Shown in pieces: positions 8,262-16,505 of a stretch of 47,269 bases of DNA. The stretch comes from Gemmatimonadota bacterium (lineage in GTDB: Bacteria > Gemmatimonadota > Gemmatimonadetes > Longimicrobiales > RSA9). The stretch is from the NCBI GenBank assembly GCA_039715185.1, contig JBDLIA010000016.1, positions 1 through 47,269 on the forward strand, written 5' to 3'. Position numbers and translations under genes: made by a program. The notes under the pieces were generated by a model, which was not told the DNA's origin, searched no databases, and saw only the letters and a list, made by a program, of their open reading frames with translations. Numbering within the stretch: the first letter of the stretch is position 1; each line of letters opens with the position of its first letter.

Positions 8262-8300
8262 GGGACGGGTATGTCGCACCCAATGTGACATCCCTGTCCC
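8262..8300. promoter_or_regulatory. Large imperfect inverted repeat, candidate operator
   Basis: GGGACGGGTATGTCGCA, a 5-base CCCAA spacer, then TGTGACATCCCTGTCCC: 14 of 17 positions pair. The inner part TGTCGCA-N5-TGTGACA recalls CRP/FNR-type sites but with an unusual spacing. It lies 196 bp upstream of the leftward cytochrome operon and 157 bp before the rightward unknown operon, so it could serve either. The rest of 8209-8456 shows nothing else. Confidence 0.4.
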
Positions 8301-8456
8301 AGCCGGCCCACCGGATTCTCCTGCAGCTTCGTCTGTAAATCGTTCAAGCCGTTGCGATTAGGCGGCTGACTCCTCCGAGCGGCGTCATGGCTCGCGCATT
8401 GCTTTGACTAGGAGTGAACGAGGCCCGCCTATGTCGGACACGATCGCGAGACCAGA

Positions 8457-8822
8457 ATGCCAAACGTCCGATCCATGCAGAACGACACGTCCCTGCCGCT
8501 AGCCGTCAACGTCGTAGGCCAATCGCCGCACGTCTTCGCCTACAGATTCTGGGCGAAGGAACCCGGGGCGGCCGACTGGACCGTAATCGGCGACGGCCAG
8601 ACGGAAGACGAAGTGCCCGACTCCTTCCTAACGGGGCCCCACCCGGACGGTACTCGCATCGCCTACTGGACCGGCGTAGGAGGAAAAAGAAACTCGGACT
8701 TCAGGCTTGCCGTCACGTTCTCCCAACAGGACAGGATCATCGTCGGGGGCCTGGACGTCGTCCTGGGGCGCACGTCGGATCTGGGCGGCGGAGTGGCCGA
8801 GAAGGAGGCGATTCTGATATGA
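8457..8822 (+). CDS. Hypothetical protein, first gene of an unknown operon
   Basis: 121 residues; an alternative ATG lies at 8475. No recognised family. The sequence (FAYRFWAKEPGAADWTVIGD, LAVTFSQQDRIIVGGLDVVL) suggests a small beta-rich fold with no signal peptide. Its stop overlaps the ATG of the next gene (ATGA), so the two are coupled. It heads a run of four same-strand genes to 11196, all without clear function. Confidence 0.65.
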   Translation: MPNVRSMQNDTSLPLAVNVVGQSPHVFAYRFWAKEPGAADWTVIGDGQTEDEVPDSFLTGPHPDGTRIAYWTGVGGKRNSDFRLAVTFSQQDRIIVGGLDVVLGRTSDLGGGVAEKEAILI

Positions 8823-9874
8823 GGAATCACGGTCGCCCCGTCCTGACGATCGTCGCCGCGACGGCTCTGCTGCTCGATCCGGTGGTTGCGCAAGGCCAGC
8901 AGCCGGTCGAGTTCCTGACCGCCATACCCGAGACCCCCGTTTCCACGTTTCTGTCTGGATCGCCCGCCCAGGTGGAACGGCCGAGCAGCATTCGCGACCT
9001 GGGCGTCGCAATCCTCTCCGGCGTGGGCGCCGATGGGGGTCTCCAGCAGGGCTTTGCGATAGACGCCTCGCTTTGGACCCTCATTCCGGGGCTTTCCATC
9101 TCCCTGGAGCGATACCGCGACAACCCCTTTCTCTACGCGCTGGCCAACACGCAGTTGTCCCTCGGATCCGCGCGCACCTCGGGCGACTCGACCGACACTT
9201 CCGTGGCGCTCGGGCTCCGAACCACGCTGATCGACCGCGGCGACCCCATGCGCGACCAGGACTTCACCCGGGGTCTGGGGGCATCCATTTTTGCCGACTG
9301 CACGCCTGCCGCTCCCGGAGCCGGCCAGAGCGCGGCGTGCGTGGATTCGGTCACAGCCGCCGCGTTCTCGAGCTACACGAAGGACCACTGGAACGACGCC
9401 CGCCTGTCGCTGGCGTTCGCCACCGGGCGGCGCCTCGTGCATTCGCGTTTCGACGACTCCGAGTACGCCGGCGTCGACGCGTGGGTGGTGGGGGGACTGC
9501 CCCTGACTTCTCGAGGGCAGCTCGCGGGCCAATTCCGTTTCCGCGACCGCCCCGCCCAGGACACCGTGCCCGAGCACACGGAGTGGAACTACGGAGCCCG
9601 CGTCTTCTTCGGCTCCGGCACGTTCAATGCCTTCGCCGAAGTGATCGGCGCCAGCCGCTCGGGTGGGGCCGCGGTAGATGCCACCGTCGCGCTCGACGAG
9701 TCGTCCAGCGCGTGGTCGGCGGGGCTGGAGTTCCGGATTATCGACAACACCTGGATCACCACTGGCTTCGGTACGCGGTTCGACGCTCTGTCCGACGACA
9801 ACACGGCCGTCGTTTTCGCGGACATTCGGTGGGCCGTGACCAGTAGCGCCCGGATCAGCAGGCTCGGGAATTGA
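8819..9874 (+). CDS. Putative outer-membrane beta-barrel protein
   Basis: 351 residues. The ATG at 8819 overlaps the previous stop and starts a signal peptide (TIVAATALLLDPVVAQGQ). The mature part alternates polar and hydrophobic residues with repeated aromatic-ended strands (FNAFAEVIGASR, WSAGLEFRIIDNTWITTGFG), as in small outer-membrane barrels. One cysteine pair lies near residues 161-175. No named family recognised. It is likely co-transcribed with 8457 and 9899. Confidence 0.7.
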   Translation: MRNHGRPVLTIVAATALLLDPVVAQGQQPVEFLTAIPETPVSTFLSGSPAQVERPSSIRDLGVAILSGVGADGGLQQGFAIDASLWTLIPGLSISLERYRDNPFLYALANTQLSLGSARTSGDSTDTSVALGLRTTLIDRGDPMRDQDFTRGLGASIFADCTPAAPGAGQSAACVDSVTAAAFSSYTKDHWNDARLSLAFATGRRLVHSRFDDSEYAGVDAWVVGGLPLTSRGQLAGQFRFRDRPAQDTVPEHTEWNYGARVFFGSGTFNAFAEVIGASRSGGAAVDATVALDESSSAWSAGLEFRIIDNTWITTGFGTRFDALSDDNTAVVFADIRWAVTSSARISRLGN

Positions 9875-9898
9875 TCTTCATCGAACGAGGGAGCGGAC

Positions 9899-10285
9899 AT
9901 GGACCTTTCCGATGAGCGCGACGCTGTTCGCATAGCAGTAGAAGGCGTCGTCGAAAGTACGGTCTGTCAGGTGGATGACTCGGCGATGGTCGAGCTGGCG
10001 AATTACGCGCGCCACAGAGGCGTGCAGGATCTGGACGACGACTCGCTCGAGCGAGTCGTCACGGGAATCGGACAGATCGCCGAGCAAGTCGCGCGCAGAG
10101 GCGGTCGCGAGCGACTTGGCGGCGCCGACATTCGCGCGGTAGTGCTCTATCTCTGCTCCCAGACCTATGGCGATTGCTCCGAAGTGGCGCGACGCATCCT
10201 CGCGGAGAGCATCGCGCTGACCGGTGACCAAATTGACCACATCGTGGGGCTCGGGTCGGGGGACTTGGGAGGGATGGAACGGTGA
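9899..10285 (+). CDS. Small alpha-helical hypothetical protein
   Basis: 128 residues, cytoplasmic, mostly helical. It starts 24 bp after the barrel gene and its TGA overlaps the GTG of the next gene. The middle (SLERVVTGIGQIAEQVARRG then GRERLGGADIRAVV) resembles a helix-strap-helix, but I cannot place it in a family. The tight coupling suggests it acts with the membrane protein that follows. Confidence 0.7.
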   Translation: MDLSDERDAVRIAVEGVVESTVCQVDDSAMVELANYARHRGVQDLDDDSLERVVTGIGQIAEQVARRGGRERLGGADIRAVVLYLCSQTYGDCSEVARRILAESIALTGDQIDHIVGLGSGDLGGMER

Positions 10286-11196
10286 ACGTCGCGGTCGAGG
10301 CGAGTGCGGTCGGCTCGGCGCCGGAGGTCCTGCCAAAGGAGGTCGCCATTATCCGCCGCTGGGCGACCGAGGTCGAGGACAACACCCGCGTAATGATGGA
10401 AATGGGCCTCTTCAAGGACTTGTCGGGGTACCTTGAGACGATTCTGGCGCGACTCCGCGAGGCTCGGGAGTACCTTCAGGAAGGCCAGATCCCGTTGGCC
10501 CGTGAACAAATCGGCTTGGCGGAGGCCGTGCTGAGCCAGGCCAGCGACGAGCAGTCTTGGGGCTGGCGTGCGGTGCACGTGCACCAAGTGCACCTGCTCA
10601 TCTTTCACGTCGCGGTCGCCGTGATCCTCCTGAACATCTCGACGCGGTGGTGGATTTTCGGCAACCTCAGCACGGTCTTGTTCGGCGTCCCGGTAGATAT
10701 CCTGCTCCTGGGTGCTTTGGGTGCCACGCTGCGGGGGTCGTTCTGGCTATACAGGAAGGTCCAGACGGAGACGTTCCGGGCCCAGTTTACCGTCGGGCAC
10801 CTTGCCGCGCCGGTGATCGGCGCGCTCTTCGCGCTGCTGGTCTATCTGGTCTTCCGAGGGGGACTCGTTGCACTCGCCGAGGGGGGCAACCCCCAATCGG
10901 GAGAATGGGCCCTCAAGGCTCTGGCGTTCGTCGCTGGCTTCAGTTGGGAGTGGGCCTTGCAGCGGTTGGAGCCTGTGTTCACTGCGACCTCCCACCGGGG
11001 ATCCGCGCTTGCTCGACAGCCAGCGACCAAACCCGATACGGCAGGCGGCGCCGCCCAGGCCGGCGAGGCGACGGAGGAAGTCGCACCGACTAGAAAGGTC
11101 GCGGCAGCGAGGGTGCCGAGCCGGCCCTCGCGGCCGAGCGGCCGGGCCACGCCGCCTCCGCAACCGCCTGCCACACCTGCCCAAGTAGGGCCTTGA
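10282..11196 (+). CDS. Multi-pass membrane protein with coiled-coil N-terminus
   Basis: 304 residues from a GTG overlapping the previous stop. Residues ~40-90 form charged helices (GYLETILARLREAREYLQEG). About four membrane segments follow (LLIFHVAVAVILLNI, PVDILLLGALGATL, APVIGALFALLVYLVF, LKALAFVAGFSWEWAL). The GALG...VYL...AGFSWE pattern resembles a membrane module found in many uncharacterised bacterial proteins. The ~70-residue tail is rich in Pro, Ala and Arg and probably disordered. It converges on the patatin gene 28 bp away. Confidence 0.75.
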   Translation: MNVAVEASAVGSAPEVLPKEVAIIRRWATEVEDNTRVMMEMGLFKDLSGYLETILARLREAREYLQEGQIPLAREQIGLAEAVLSQASDEQSWGWRAVHVHQVHLLIFHVAVAVILLNISTRWWIFGNLSTVLFGVPVDILLLGALGATLRGSFWLYRKVQTETFRAQFTVGHLAAPVIGALFALLVYLVFRGGLVALAEGGNPQSGEWALKALAFVAGFSWEWALQRLEPVFTATSHRGSALARQPATKPDTAGGAAQAGEATEEVAPTRKVAAARVPSRPSRPSGRATPPPQPPATPAQVGP

Positions 11197-11224
11197 ACGG
11201 GGACGACCCTGTCCAAACCGGACC

Positions 11225-13138
11225 TCAGATCTTCGGCACGATGCGCAGCTCCGGAACGGGTTCGGGGGCCCCGCTGTGGAAGACGGGATCGCCGTCGGCG
11301 AGCAACTCGAGTCTCATGAGCTCCTCGGTGAGACGCTCCGCGCGTTCGCGCATGGCGCTCTCCCACCGGTAGCTGTCCGGTGGGTCGGCGTCGCCGCGGC
11401 GGATCATGTCGGGATACGACAGGCGGCCGGCGGAACCGCCGGTGTAGCGGCTCCGCATGCGGCGCAGGATGTCTTCGAGCACAGCCATCGTGGATCGGTA
11501 ACGGACCCAGCGGTGGTTGTCCCAGGTGAGGTTGCTACCGTCGCCATCGGGCCCGTAGCGCCGCGCCAGCTTCCCGGCGGCGTGCCGCCCGCGCTCCGCG
11601 AGCTTTTTGATCAAGTCGACGGGCATGTCCAGGTTCAGCCCGCCTTCGTCGGTCTCGAGGAACACGTGCACGACGCGGTCGCGGTAGCCCGGGACTTTGA
11701 GCTGGCCGTTGTCCACCCAGTTCTGCATCGCGCCGCCGATCGCCCCCACGAAGCCGAGGAACGAGCGCAGCCCCCCTTTCGCATCGAAGCGGTACCACCA
11801 GTCGTCAGCGCCGCCGTGGATGTCGGGGATCACCCAGCTGTTCTCTTCCTCCTCCTCCGAGCGCGGCCGGTCCACGTGAAAGGGCCGCAGGTTGATCGCG
11901 AAGGTGGGCCGTCCGGGGAGCGGGGAGTCGAAGAAGTGCACCGGGAAGTTCGAGCTGATACCGCCGTCGGAGAACCACGCGCGCTCCGGCACCCCGGCGT
12001 TCTCACCATCGCGCATCTTGTCGACCGCCCACAGCGGCACCGCGCTGACGAGCAGCGGGAAGCTGAGCGACAGGCGCGCGCCGACCACGACCGGAAGGTC
12101 CGCGGCCTGCGGCACGGTGCGCAGGTCGGCCGGCACGCCGCCTGGTCCGGTGGGCCCGACCCGCGGCTTCGAGTGGTCGACCATCCACCGTACCACGTAC
12201 TCCGGAAAGAGCCTGCGGAACTCGTCGGGATCGAAGAACAGCTCCTCGCCGTCGAAGGGGACACGGTAGGGGCGCCCATGGGTCAGGCTCGTGGTCATCA
12301 AGCGCAGGTCGATGCCGTGGTCGGGGTCCGGCTCTGGGCCGCGCCAGAGGTCGCCGAAGGTGAGCGGCTGCCCGGGCTGCTGCCCGGCGAGCCGGTCCAG
12401 CAAGGACGACAGCCAGGGCGTCAGCGCCGCGGCGTCGGTCCGCCCGTTGGCCAGCCCGAGGCACATGCCGTAGTAGTTGGCGGGCAGCGTCCGCCCCATC
12501 CGGCTCGCAAGCGCGACCGCGACGCAGAGCCCCGCTCCGGCACACGCGACGACCAGGCCCACCACCGTGAACGCTGCCGCCACCCAGCCGTCCGCCGCCC
12601 ACAGCGCCAGCGCCACCAGACCGGCCCCCGGTAGCGCACCGACCAGAGCGGACACCGGGAAGCTCCTCCCTGCCGCGAGCAGGAACCGCAGCGCCCGCCC
12701 ATACCAACTGCCGCGGCCGGCGGCCGCGACCAGCGCGCGGAACAGCGGCTCCGTGGACCTCTGCGGCTGGAACAGCGCGAACAGGTTGGAGCGGCCCCGG
12801 GTGGGGGACGCCGCCCCGCACCACTCGGGCAACGCGGCGAGTTCGGGAAACCCAGGCGTCCCGCGGCTGCGTCCCAATTCCGCCGCGGCGGCGGCCGCCG
12901 CGGCGACCGCGCCCGCCGACGTACCGCCGATGCTCCGGAACCGGTAGTCCCGCGCGACCTCGCACACGCCACGCGGATAGACCACTCCGCTGGTGATGCC
13001 GCCCTTCATGACGATGTCACACTGGAGCTTCGGATCGTCATAGGTGGCGGAATCCCGCAGGGGGTCGGCGGACTCCTGTGCGCCGGCGCTCCGCGTCCGT
13101 CCCTGTTGCCGTCGATGCTGTGCCTGAACGGTGACCAT
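11225..13138 (-). CDS. Membrane-inserted patatin-like phospholipase
   Basis: About 637 residues. The ATG at 13138 has a purine-rich site upstream and avoids overlap with the previous gene; the frame can extend to 13183. The oxyanion-hole motif (VMKGGITSGVVYPRGV), nucleophile GGTSAG (Ser ~74) and SDGG (Asp ~391) make a complete Ser-Asp dyad. Between them lie two or three hydrophobic segments (~160-215), so the enzyme is tied to the membrane it would attack. MKGGITSGVVYP resembles patatin-like proteins annotated as RpoH suppressors. It lies 28 bp after the coiled-coil membrane gene on the same strand. Confidence 0.85.
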   Translation of the reverse strand: MVTVQAQHRRQQGRTRSAGAQESADPLRDSATYDDPKLQCDIVMKGGITSGVVYPRGVCEVARDYRFRSIGGTSAGAVAAAAAAAAELGRSRGTPGFPELAALPEWCGAASPTRGRSNLFALFQPQRSTEPLFRALVAAAGRGSWYGRALRFLLAAGRSFPVSALVGALPGAGLVALALWAADGWVAAAFTVVGLVVACAGAGLCVAVALASRMGRTLPANYYGMCLGLANGRTDAAALTPWLSSLLDRLAGQQPGQPLTFGDLWRGPEPDPDHGIDLRLMTTSLTHGRPYRVPFDGEELFFDPDEFRRLFPEYVVRWMVDHSKPRVGPTGPGGVPADLRTVPQAADLPVVVGARLSLSFPLLVSAVPLWAVDKMRDGENAGVPERAWFSDGGISSNFPVHFFDSPLPGRPTFAINLRPFHVDRPRSEEEEENSWVIPDIHGGADDWWYRFDAKGGLRSFLGFVGAIGGAMQNWVDNGQLKVPGYRDRVVHVFLETDEGGLNLDMPVDLIKKLAERGRHAAGKLARRYGPDGDGSNLTWDNHRWVRYRSTMAVLEDILRRMRSRYTGGSAGRLSYPDMIRRGDADPPDSYRWESAMRERAERLTEELMRLELLADGDPVFHSGAPEPVPELRIVPKI

Positions 13139-13166
13139 GATGGCCCTTTCTCTCGAGAGGTTGGCG

Positions 13167-14687
13167 TCAGGGCTGCACGACATCCGCCCGGAAGATCATC
13201 ACCGCCTGCGGCTCGCCCGGACGGAGCGTCACCGGGCGACTGCCGGCGGAGGCCCTGACGACGTGCCGGACCCCCGTCGGGAGCCAGTGCAGGCCCATCC
13301 TTGCCCCGGCAGCCGGTTGAGCGCCCCCACCGGAGATGGTGTAATCGCCGTTGGTGGAGACCAGCAGGAGCTCCCGACCGTCCTGCCTCGCGAGCACCTC
13401 GCGGAGCGCGCCGTTCAGCCGCTCGTTGAGGTCGTTGAGGCGGGCGATACCACGCTCGTTGACCGCCACCGAGCTCCGCAGCTCCTCGAGCACTGGACCG
13501 AACCGGTCCTCGACCAGTTGTGCCTGGCGCGCGGACTCTCGCCTCAGCGCCTCGACCTCCCGCTCGAGACCGGCTACCCGCTCGCTCTGGCTCGCGAGCT
13601 CGTTGAGCAACCCTTCGAATTCGTTGAGGTGATCTGCGACCAGGTCTTCGTGCGCGCTCAACTTCGTGCCCACAAACCCCAGCGAATCCGCCGTAATCAC
13701 GAGGCGAGACTGCGCCGCTGAAAGCCCACTTTCCGTCGTCCGCAGCCGCGTCCCGAGCCCCGCCAGCAGCACCCCGACGGAATCGACGTCCCCGATTCCG
13801 TCGAAGGCTCGCAGCGGCCGATGCAGCGCGTGTTGGTAGTCGACGGCGACGCGGATCGCCTCCGCCAGGACCGTATCCGGCTCCGCGGGCGCCTCGTGGC
13901 GAAGTGCGCCCAGCGCGCTGTCGGCGACGAGCTCCTCGTCCACCATGCCACTCGACGCCAGGATGAGCGCCAACGCGATGCCCATCATGGCGACACGGCG
14001 GAGCGTCTCCTCGTAGATGACAGGCGCGTCCGGAGAAGCACGCAGGCTCTTGAAGCGGCCCCGGGCGAGCCAACCCAGATACGCCAGAATCATGACCAGC
14101 GACGCGATGAGGAGTCCGCGCAGGAGGGCCCGTTCAACGCGCGTGGACCTTGTTACGTCATCGACGATCACGCCCAACACGCGACGCACCTCGCCCGCGC
14201 GCCCCGCTTCGAGGAACGGCTTCAGGACCGCCGCGGCGCTCACCCGCGTCGATGTCTGGGCTTCCCCGCGGAGCAGGCCGTTGATCCGCGCGGCCCTGTC
14301 CGCGAATCCCCCCAACTCCCCCGCCACCGGCGCCGCCCCGAGCGGCAACATGCGCCCGACTTCTCCCTCCGGAATGTCGCTGACATCGTAGGCGAGCACC
14401 TGGTCGACGATGTCGCCCTTGACGGCGATGGTGAGGGTGAGCACCGCGGTGGTCACGAACGCGAGCAGGTACTCGGGCAGAAACGCCATGAGGTGAGCCC
14501 GCGTGGGCAGGAAGACACGGTGGTAGCGGACGGTCGCACGCAAGCGGACGACCCACAAGACCGACATCACGAGGGCGTAGATGAGCGCGGCGCCCACGAT
14601 CGCGAGGGCGCACACCGTGATGATGAAGTAGATCAGCTCCAGGGGGGTCGTTTGTTGGGCGAGCAGCCGTTGCAATGATCCGTACAT
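13167..14687 (-). CDS. Membrane protein with long coiled coil, partner of the patatin
   Basis: 506 residues. Two N-terminal membrane helices (LIYFIITVCALAIVGAALIY, YLLAFVTTAVLTLTIAV), two more near residues 195 and 235, then a coiled coil from ~320 to 455 (LASQSERVAGLEREVEALRR). A small C-terminal beta-rich domain follows. GGAGGG precedes the ATG. No family recognised. The 28-bp spacing from the patatin gene argues for one transcript and perhaps one complex. The 235 bp upstream show no further gene. Confidence 0.75.
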   Translation of the reverse strand: MYGSLQRLLAQQTTPLELIYFIITVCALAIVGAALIYALVMSVLWVVRLRATVRYHRVFLPTRAHLMAFLPEYLLAFVTTAVLTLTIAVKGDIVDQVLAYDVSDIPEGEVGRMLPLGAAPVAGELGGFADRAARINGLLRGEAQTSTRVSAAAVLKPFLEAGRAGEVRRVLGVIVDDVTRSTRVERALLRGLLIASLVMILAYLGWLARGRFKSLRASPDAPVIYEETLRRVAMMGIALALILASSGMVDEELVADSALGALRHEAPAEPDTVLAEAIRVAVDYQHALHRPLRAFDGIGDVDSVGVLLAGLGTRLRTTESGLSAAQSRLVITADSLGFVGTKLSAHEDLVADHLNEFEGLLNELASQSERVAGLEREVEALRRESARQAQLVEDRFGPVLEELRSSVAVNERGIARLNDLNERLNGALREVLARQDGRELLLVSTNGDYTISGGGAQPAAGARMGLHWLPTGVRHVVRASAGSRPVTLRPGEPQAVMIFRADVVQP

Positions 14688-14922
14688 GGGGAAGCCCTCC
14701 TGAATGAGGAGCTCCGGCGGGGTGCGAGAACAACCCGATGCGGTCGCGAAGGAGTACGCGAGGGGGTGTCCACGGGAAGCTCCGAGGTCGCGCGACCCGG
14801 GGTTGGCGCCGTTAGACTCCGCGGCGTCCTGGGCAAGCCTGCGAGCAAGCTATTGAATCAGTTGTTCACCGCCTCCGGCGGGGCGTCAAGATGGGCGACT
14901 CGTTCCCAGGCAGGTCAATCGC

Positions 14923-15396
14923 CTACTCAGGGTGGATATGCCGATGATAGGCCTCTTCCGGGTTGCCCGCATGGTGCGAATGGTCCCTTAGGATGTGCTC
15001 CAAGTTGGCATCGTAACTCGAGACATGGATCGTGAAGAGGTCTTCATCTTCCGTCCCCCCATCTCCGGTCGCAGCGTCAGCCCGCATATGGAAGTCGCCA
15101 AACGTAGCGCTCGCGTGGGCGTCGATGTTTCGTCCGCCCGAGATGACGGACGAGCCAAAATTCGTAGGAATGCCCAAGAAATCAGTGACTGACACGGAAG
15201 CGAAGCGAGATCCCTCGACGTGAAGTCGTACGTTCCTCATGTCGAGTTGCCCGTTGTTGCGGACGCGGACGCGGAACCTGCAGATCTCTTTAACGTTGAT
15301 GTGCGCTCCTGGTTCCTCGAAGTCGACGACATCGACCGTTACGGAGTCGCTTGGGTAGGTGTTGATCGCTGCCAGCAGATCGTCGAGCATCCCCAT
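14923..15396 (-). CDS. Hypothetical protein with CARDB-like segment
   Basis: 157 residues. The ATG at 15396 is preceded by GAGGAGG, so I take it over a longer frame. The middle reads as a beta-sandwich (ICRFRVRVRNNGQLDMRNVR, residues ~38-57), typical of CARDB/DUF11 domains, and the tail is histidine-rich (DHSHHAGNPEEAYHRHIHPE), perhaps metal binding. No signal peptide. Transcribed away from the AbrB/Doc module, with a palindrome between them. Confidence 0.7.
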   Translation of the reverse strand: MGMLDDLLAAINTYPSDSVTVDVVDFEEPGAHINVKEICRFRVRVRNNGQLDMRNVRLHVEGSRFASVSVTDFLGIPTNFGSSVISGGRNIDAHASATFGDFHMRADAATGDGGTEDEDLFTIHVSSYDANLEHILRDHSHHAGNPEEAYHRHIHPE

Positions 15397-15548
15397 GGGT
15401 TCCTCCTCGGTACATTGATGTCCGGCGCAGATTCGTCGCCGCGCCCCAGCGCTGATACCGTTGGCAAATAGCACACCAGCTTCAATGTCGCGGAATCATG
15501 CGGAGGATTGTCTCAGGGATCCCGAACCGAGACAGAAATGTCATACGT

Positions 15549-15570
15549 AGTGAGACGTGTGTGTCTCACT
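15549..15570. promoter_or_regulatory. Inverted repeat between divergent genes
   Basis: AGTGAGAC-GTGTGT-GTCTCACT, a perfect 8-bp stem with a 6-base spacer, in the 380-bp region between the leftward gene at 15396 and the TA module at 15777. It could be an operator for the leftward gene. No T-tract follows, so a terminator is unlikely. Confidence 0.4.
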
Positions 15571-15603
15571 CGCGATAGCGTGACTTCCTGCCACTCGCGG
15601 AGA

Positions 15604-15619
15604 CGTTTCCGCGGAAACG
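15604..15619. repeat. Intergenic palindrome, copy 2 (exact)
   Basis: Exact CGTTTCCGCGGAAACG, preceded by A and followed by C. Imperfect symmetry reaches further out (ACTCGCG on the left, CGCGAGT on the right), the longest extended symmetry of any copy here. It sits between divergent transcription units. Confidence 0.9.
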
Positions 15620-15701
15620 CGCGAGTTTCCGGGCGACCCGCGATGGCGCCTTATCGTGCGTAATCCCGACCCAAGCGTCCACCTCAGCGAGCACGGCGCC
15701 G

Positions 15702-15731
15702 TTGACGAAAACGAGGGAACCCCGCTATCTT
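15702..15731 (+). promoter_or_regulatory. Sigma70-like promoter of the TA module
   Basis: TTGACG and TATCTT separated by 18 bp, ending 45 bp before the antitoxin ATG. It is one of the few places in this GC-rich window where both hexamers can be read. Confidence 0.45.
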
Positions 15732-15776
15732 GTGATGTGTAACTTTAGTGGAACCTACGTGGAGGAGGCCGAGCCC

Positions 15777-16010
15777 ATGGACACGTTGAGGAGCAGGACG
15801 CGAGCGCAGGGTGCTTCCGTGGTGACCACCCTGCCGGCAGAGGTCGTGCGTCGCCTCGGCATCCCGGCTGGCCAGGAGTTGGACTGGATCGAGGATGGAC
15901 TGGGCGGGTTCCGGGTCGTTCCTCACACGCCGGAGCTGACCGAAGCCCTCGAGGCGCATGAGGCGATCATGGCAGAGTATGACGGCGTATTTCGCGAACT
16001 GGCCAAGTGA
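15777..16010 (+). CDS. AbrB/SpoVT-type antitoxin
   Basis: 77 residues. The ATG at 15777 follows GAGGAGG. The N-terminal half is the swapped-hairpin AbrB domain (GASVVTTLPAEVVRRLGIPA, GQELDWIEDGLGGFRVVP); the C-terminal helix (ALEAHEAIMAEYDGVFRELA) should neutralise the toxin. GTGA overlap with the toxin gene is typical of type II TA operons, where the antitoxin also represses its own promoter. Doc toxins are usually paired with Phd antitoxins; AbrB-type partners also occur. Confidence 0.85.
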   Translation: MDTLRSRTRAQGASVVTTLPAEVVRRLGIPAGQELDWIEDGLGGFRVVPHTPELTEALEAHEAIMAEYDGVFRELAK

Positions 16011-16417
16011 GCGGGTCCGAAACCACGGACGAACCACGGTGGTTGACCGAGACGATGGTGCTGGCCATCCACGCTCAACAGATCGAGCGGTACGGCGGCG
16101 CTCACGGGATTCTCGACGAGAAGGTCGTACTCTCCGCGCTCGCAAGACCGAAGCAGCGCTGGGCGTACGACGCCGACTCCGATCTCGCCGACCTCGCGGG
16201 CGCCTACCTGGTTGGCTTCGCTCGATCGCAGGGGTTCAAGGACGGTAACAAACGATCCGGCCTTGCTTGCGCCCTGGTATTCCTGAAGTTGAACGGCCAG
16301 GACATCCATGTTCCCGCGAAGGAGCTCTACGCACTGACGATTCAAGCGGCGACGCGTCAGGTCGAGGACCAGGTCGTCGCGGCCTATCTTCGCGAGCGAA
16401 TGACGCCGCGTCGGTAG
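16007..16417 (+). CDS. doc: Doc-like Fic-family toxin
   Basis: 136 residues from a GTG overlapping the antitoxin stop. The Doc core is present: LTETMVLAIHAQQIERYGG and the active-site loop SQGFKDGNKRSG (residues ~74-85). Classical Doc has HxFxDxNKR and phosphorylates EF-Tu, stopping translation. Here the position of the catalytic His is Gln (Q75), while Phe, Asp, Asn, Lys and Arg are kept. The toxin may be weakened or may use a variant mechanism. Length matches the family. Confidence 0.85.
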   Translation: MSGSETTDEPRWLTETMVLAIHAQQIERYGGAHGILDEKVVLSALARPKQRWAYDADSDLADLAGAYLVGFARSQGFKDGNKRSGLACALVFLKLNGQDIHVPAKELYALTIQAATRQVEDQVVAAYLRERMTPRR

Positions 16418-16505
16418 CGGTTCGGTGGAGGCAGGTAAGCGGGGTAGAGTATCCTTGTCTCGCGCTGGTCGACCCGGATGGAAGACGGGGTTGGGCCCCC
16501 CGCGA

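Noticed and set aside
9531-9550. Partial palindrome-like CCGTTTCCGCGACC inside the outer-membrane protein gene.
   Set aside because: Only the left arm matches and it encodes a normal FRFRD segment; treated as chance.
9899-10285. Resemblance of the small helical protein to a histone fold (helix, then GRERLGGADIRAVV like the histone GRKTVxxxDI).
   Set aside because: The central helix is about seven residues too short against archaeal histones as I recall them, and the match is limited to a short motif. A profile or structure search would be needed.
13006-14073. Long Arg/Gly/Ala-rich open frames opposite or out of phase with the membrane coiled-coil gene.
   Set aside because: Composition is typical of shadow frames in GC-rich genes; the overlapping gene has a ribosome site, membrane helices and coherent domains.
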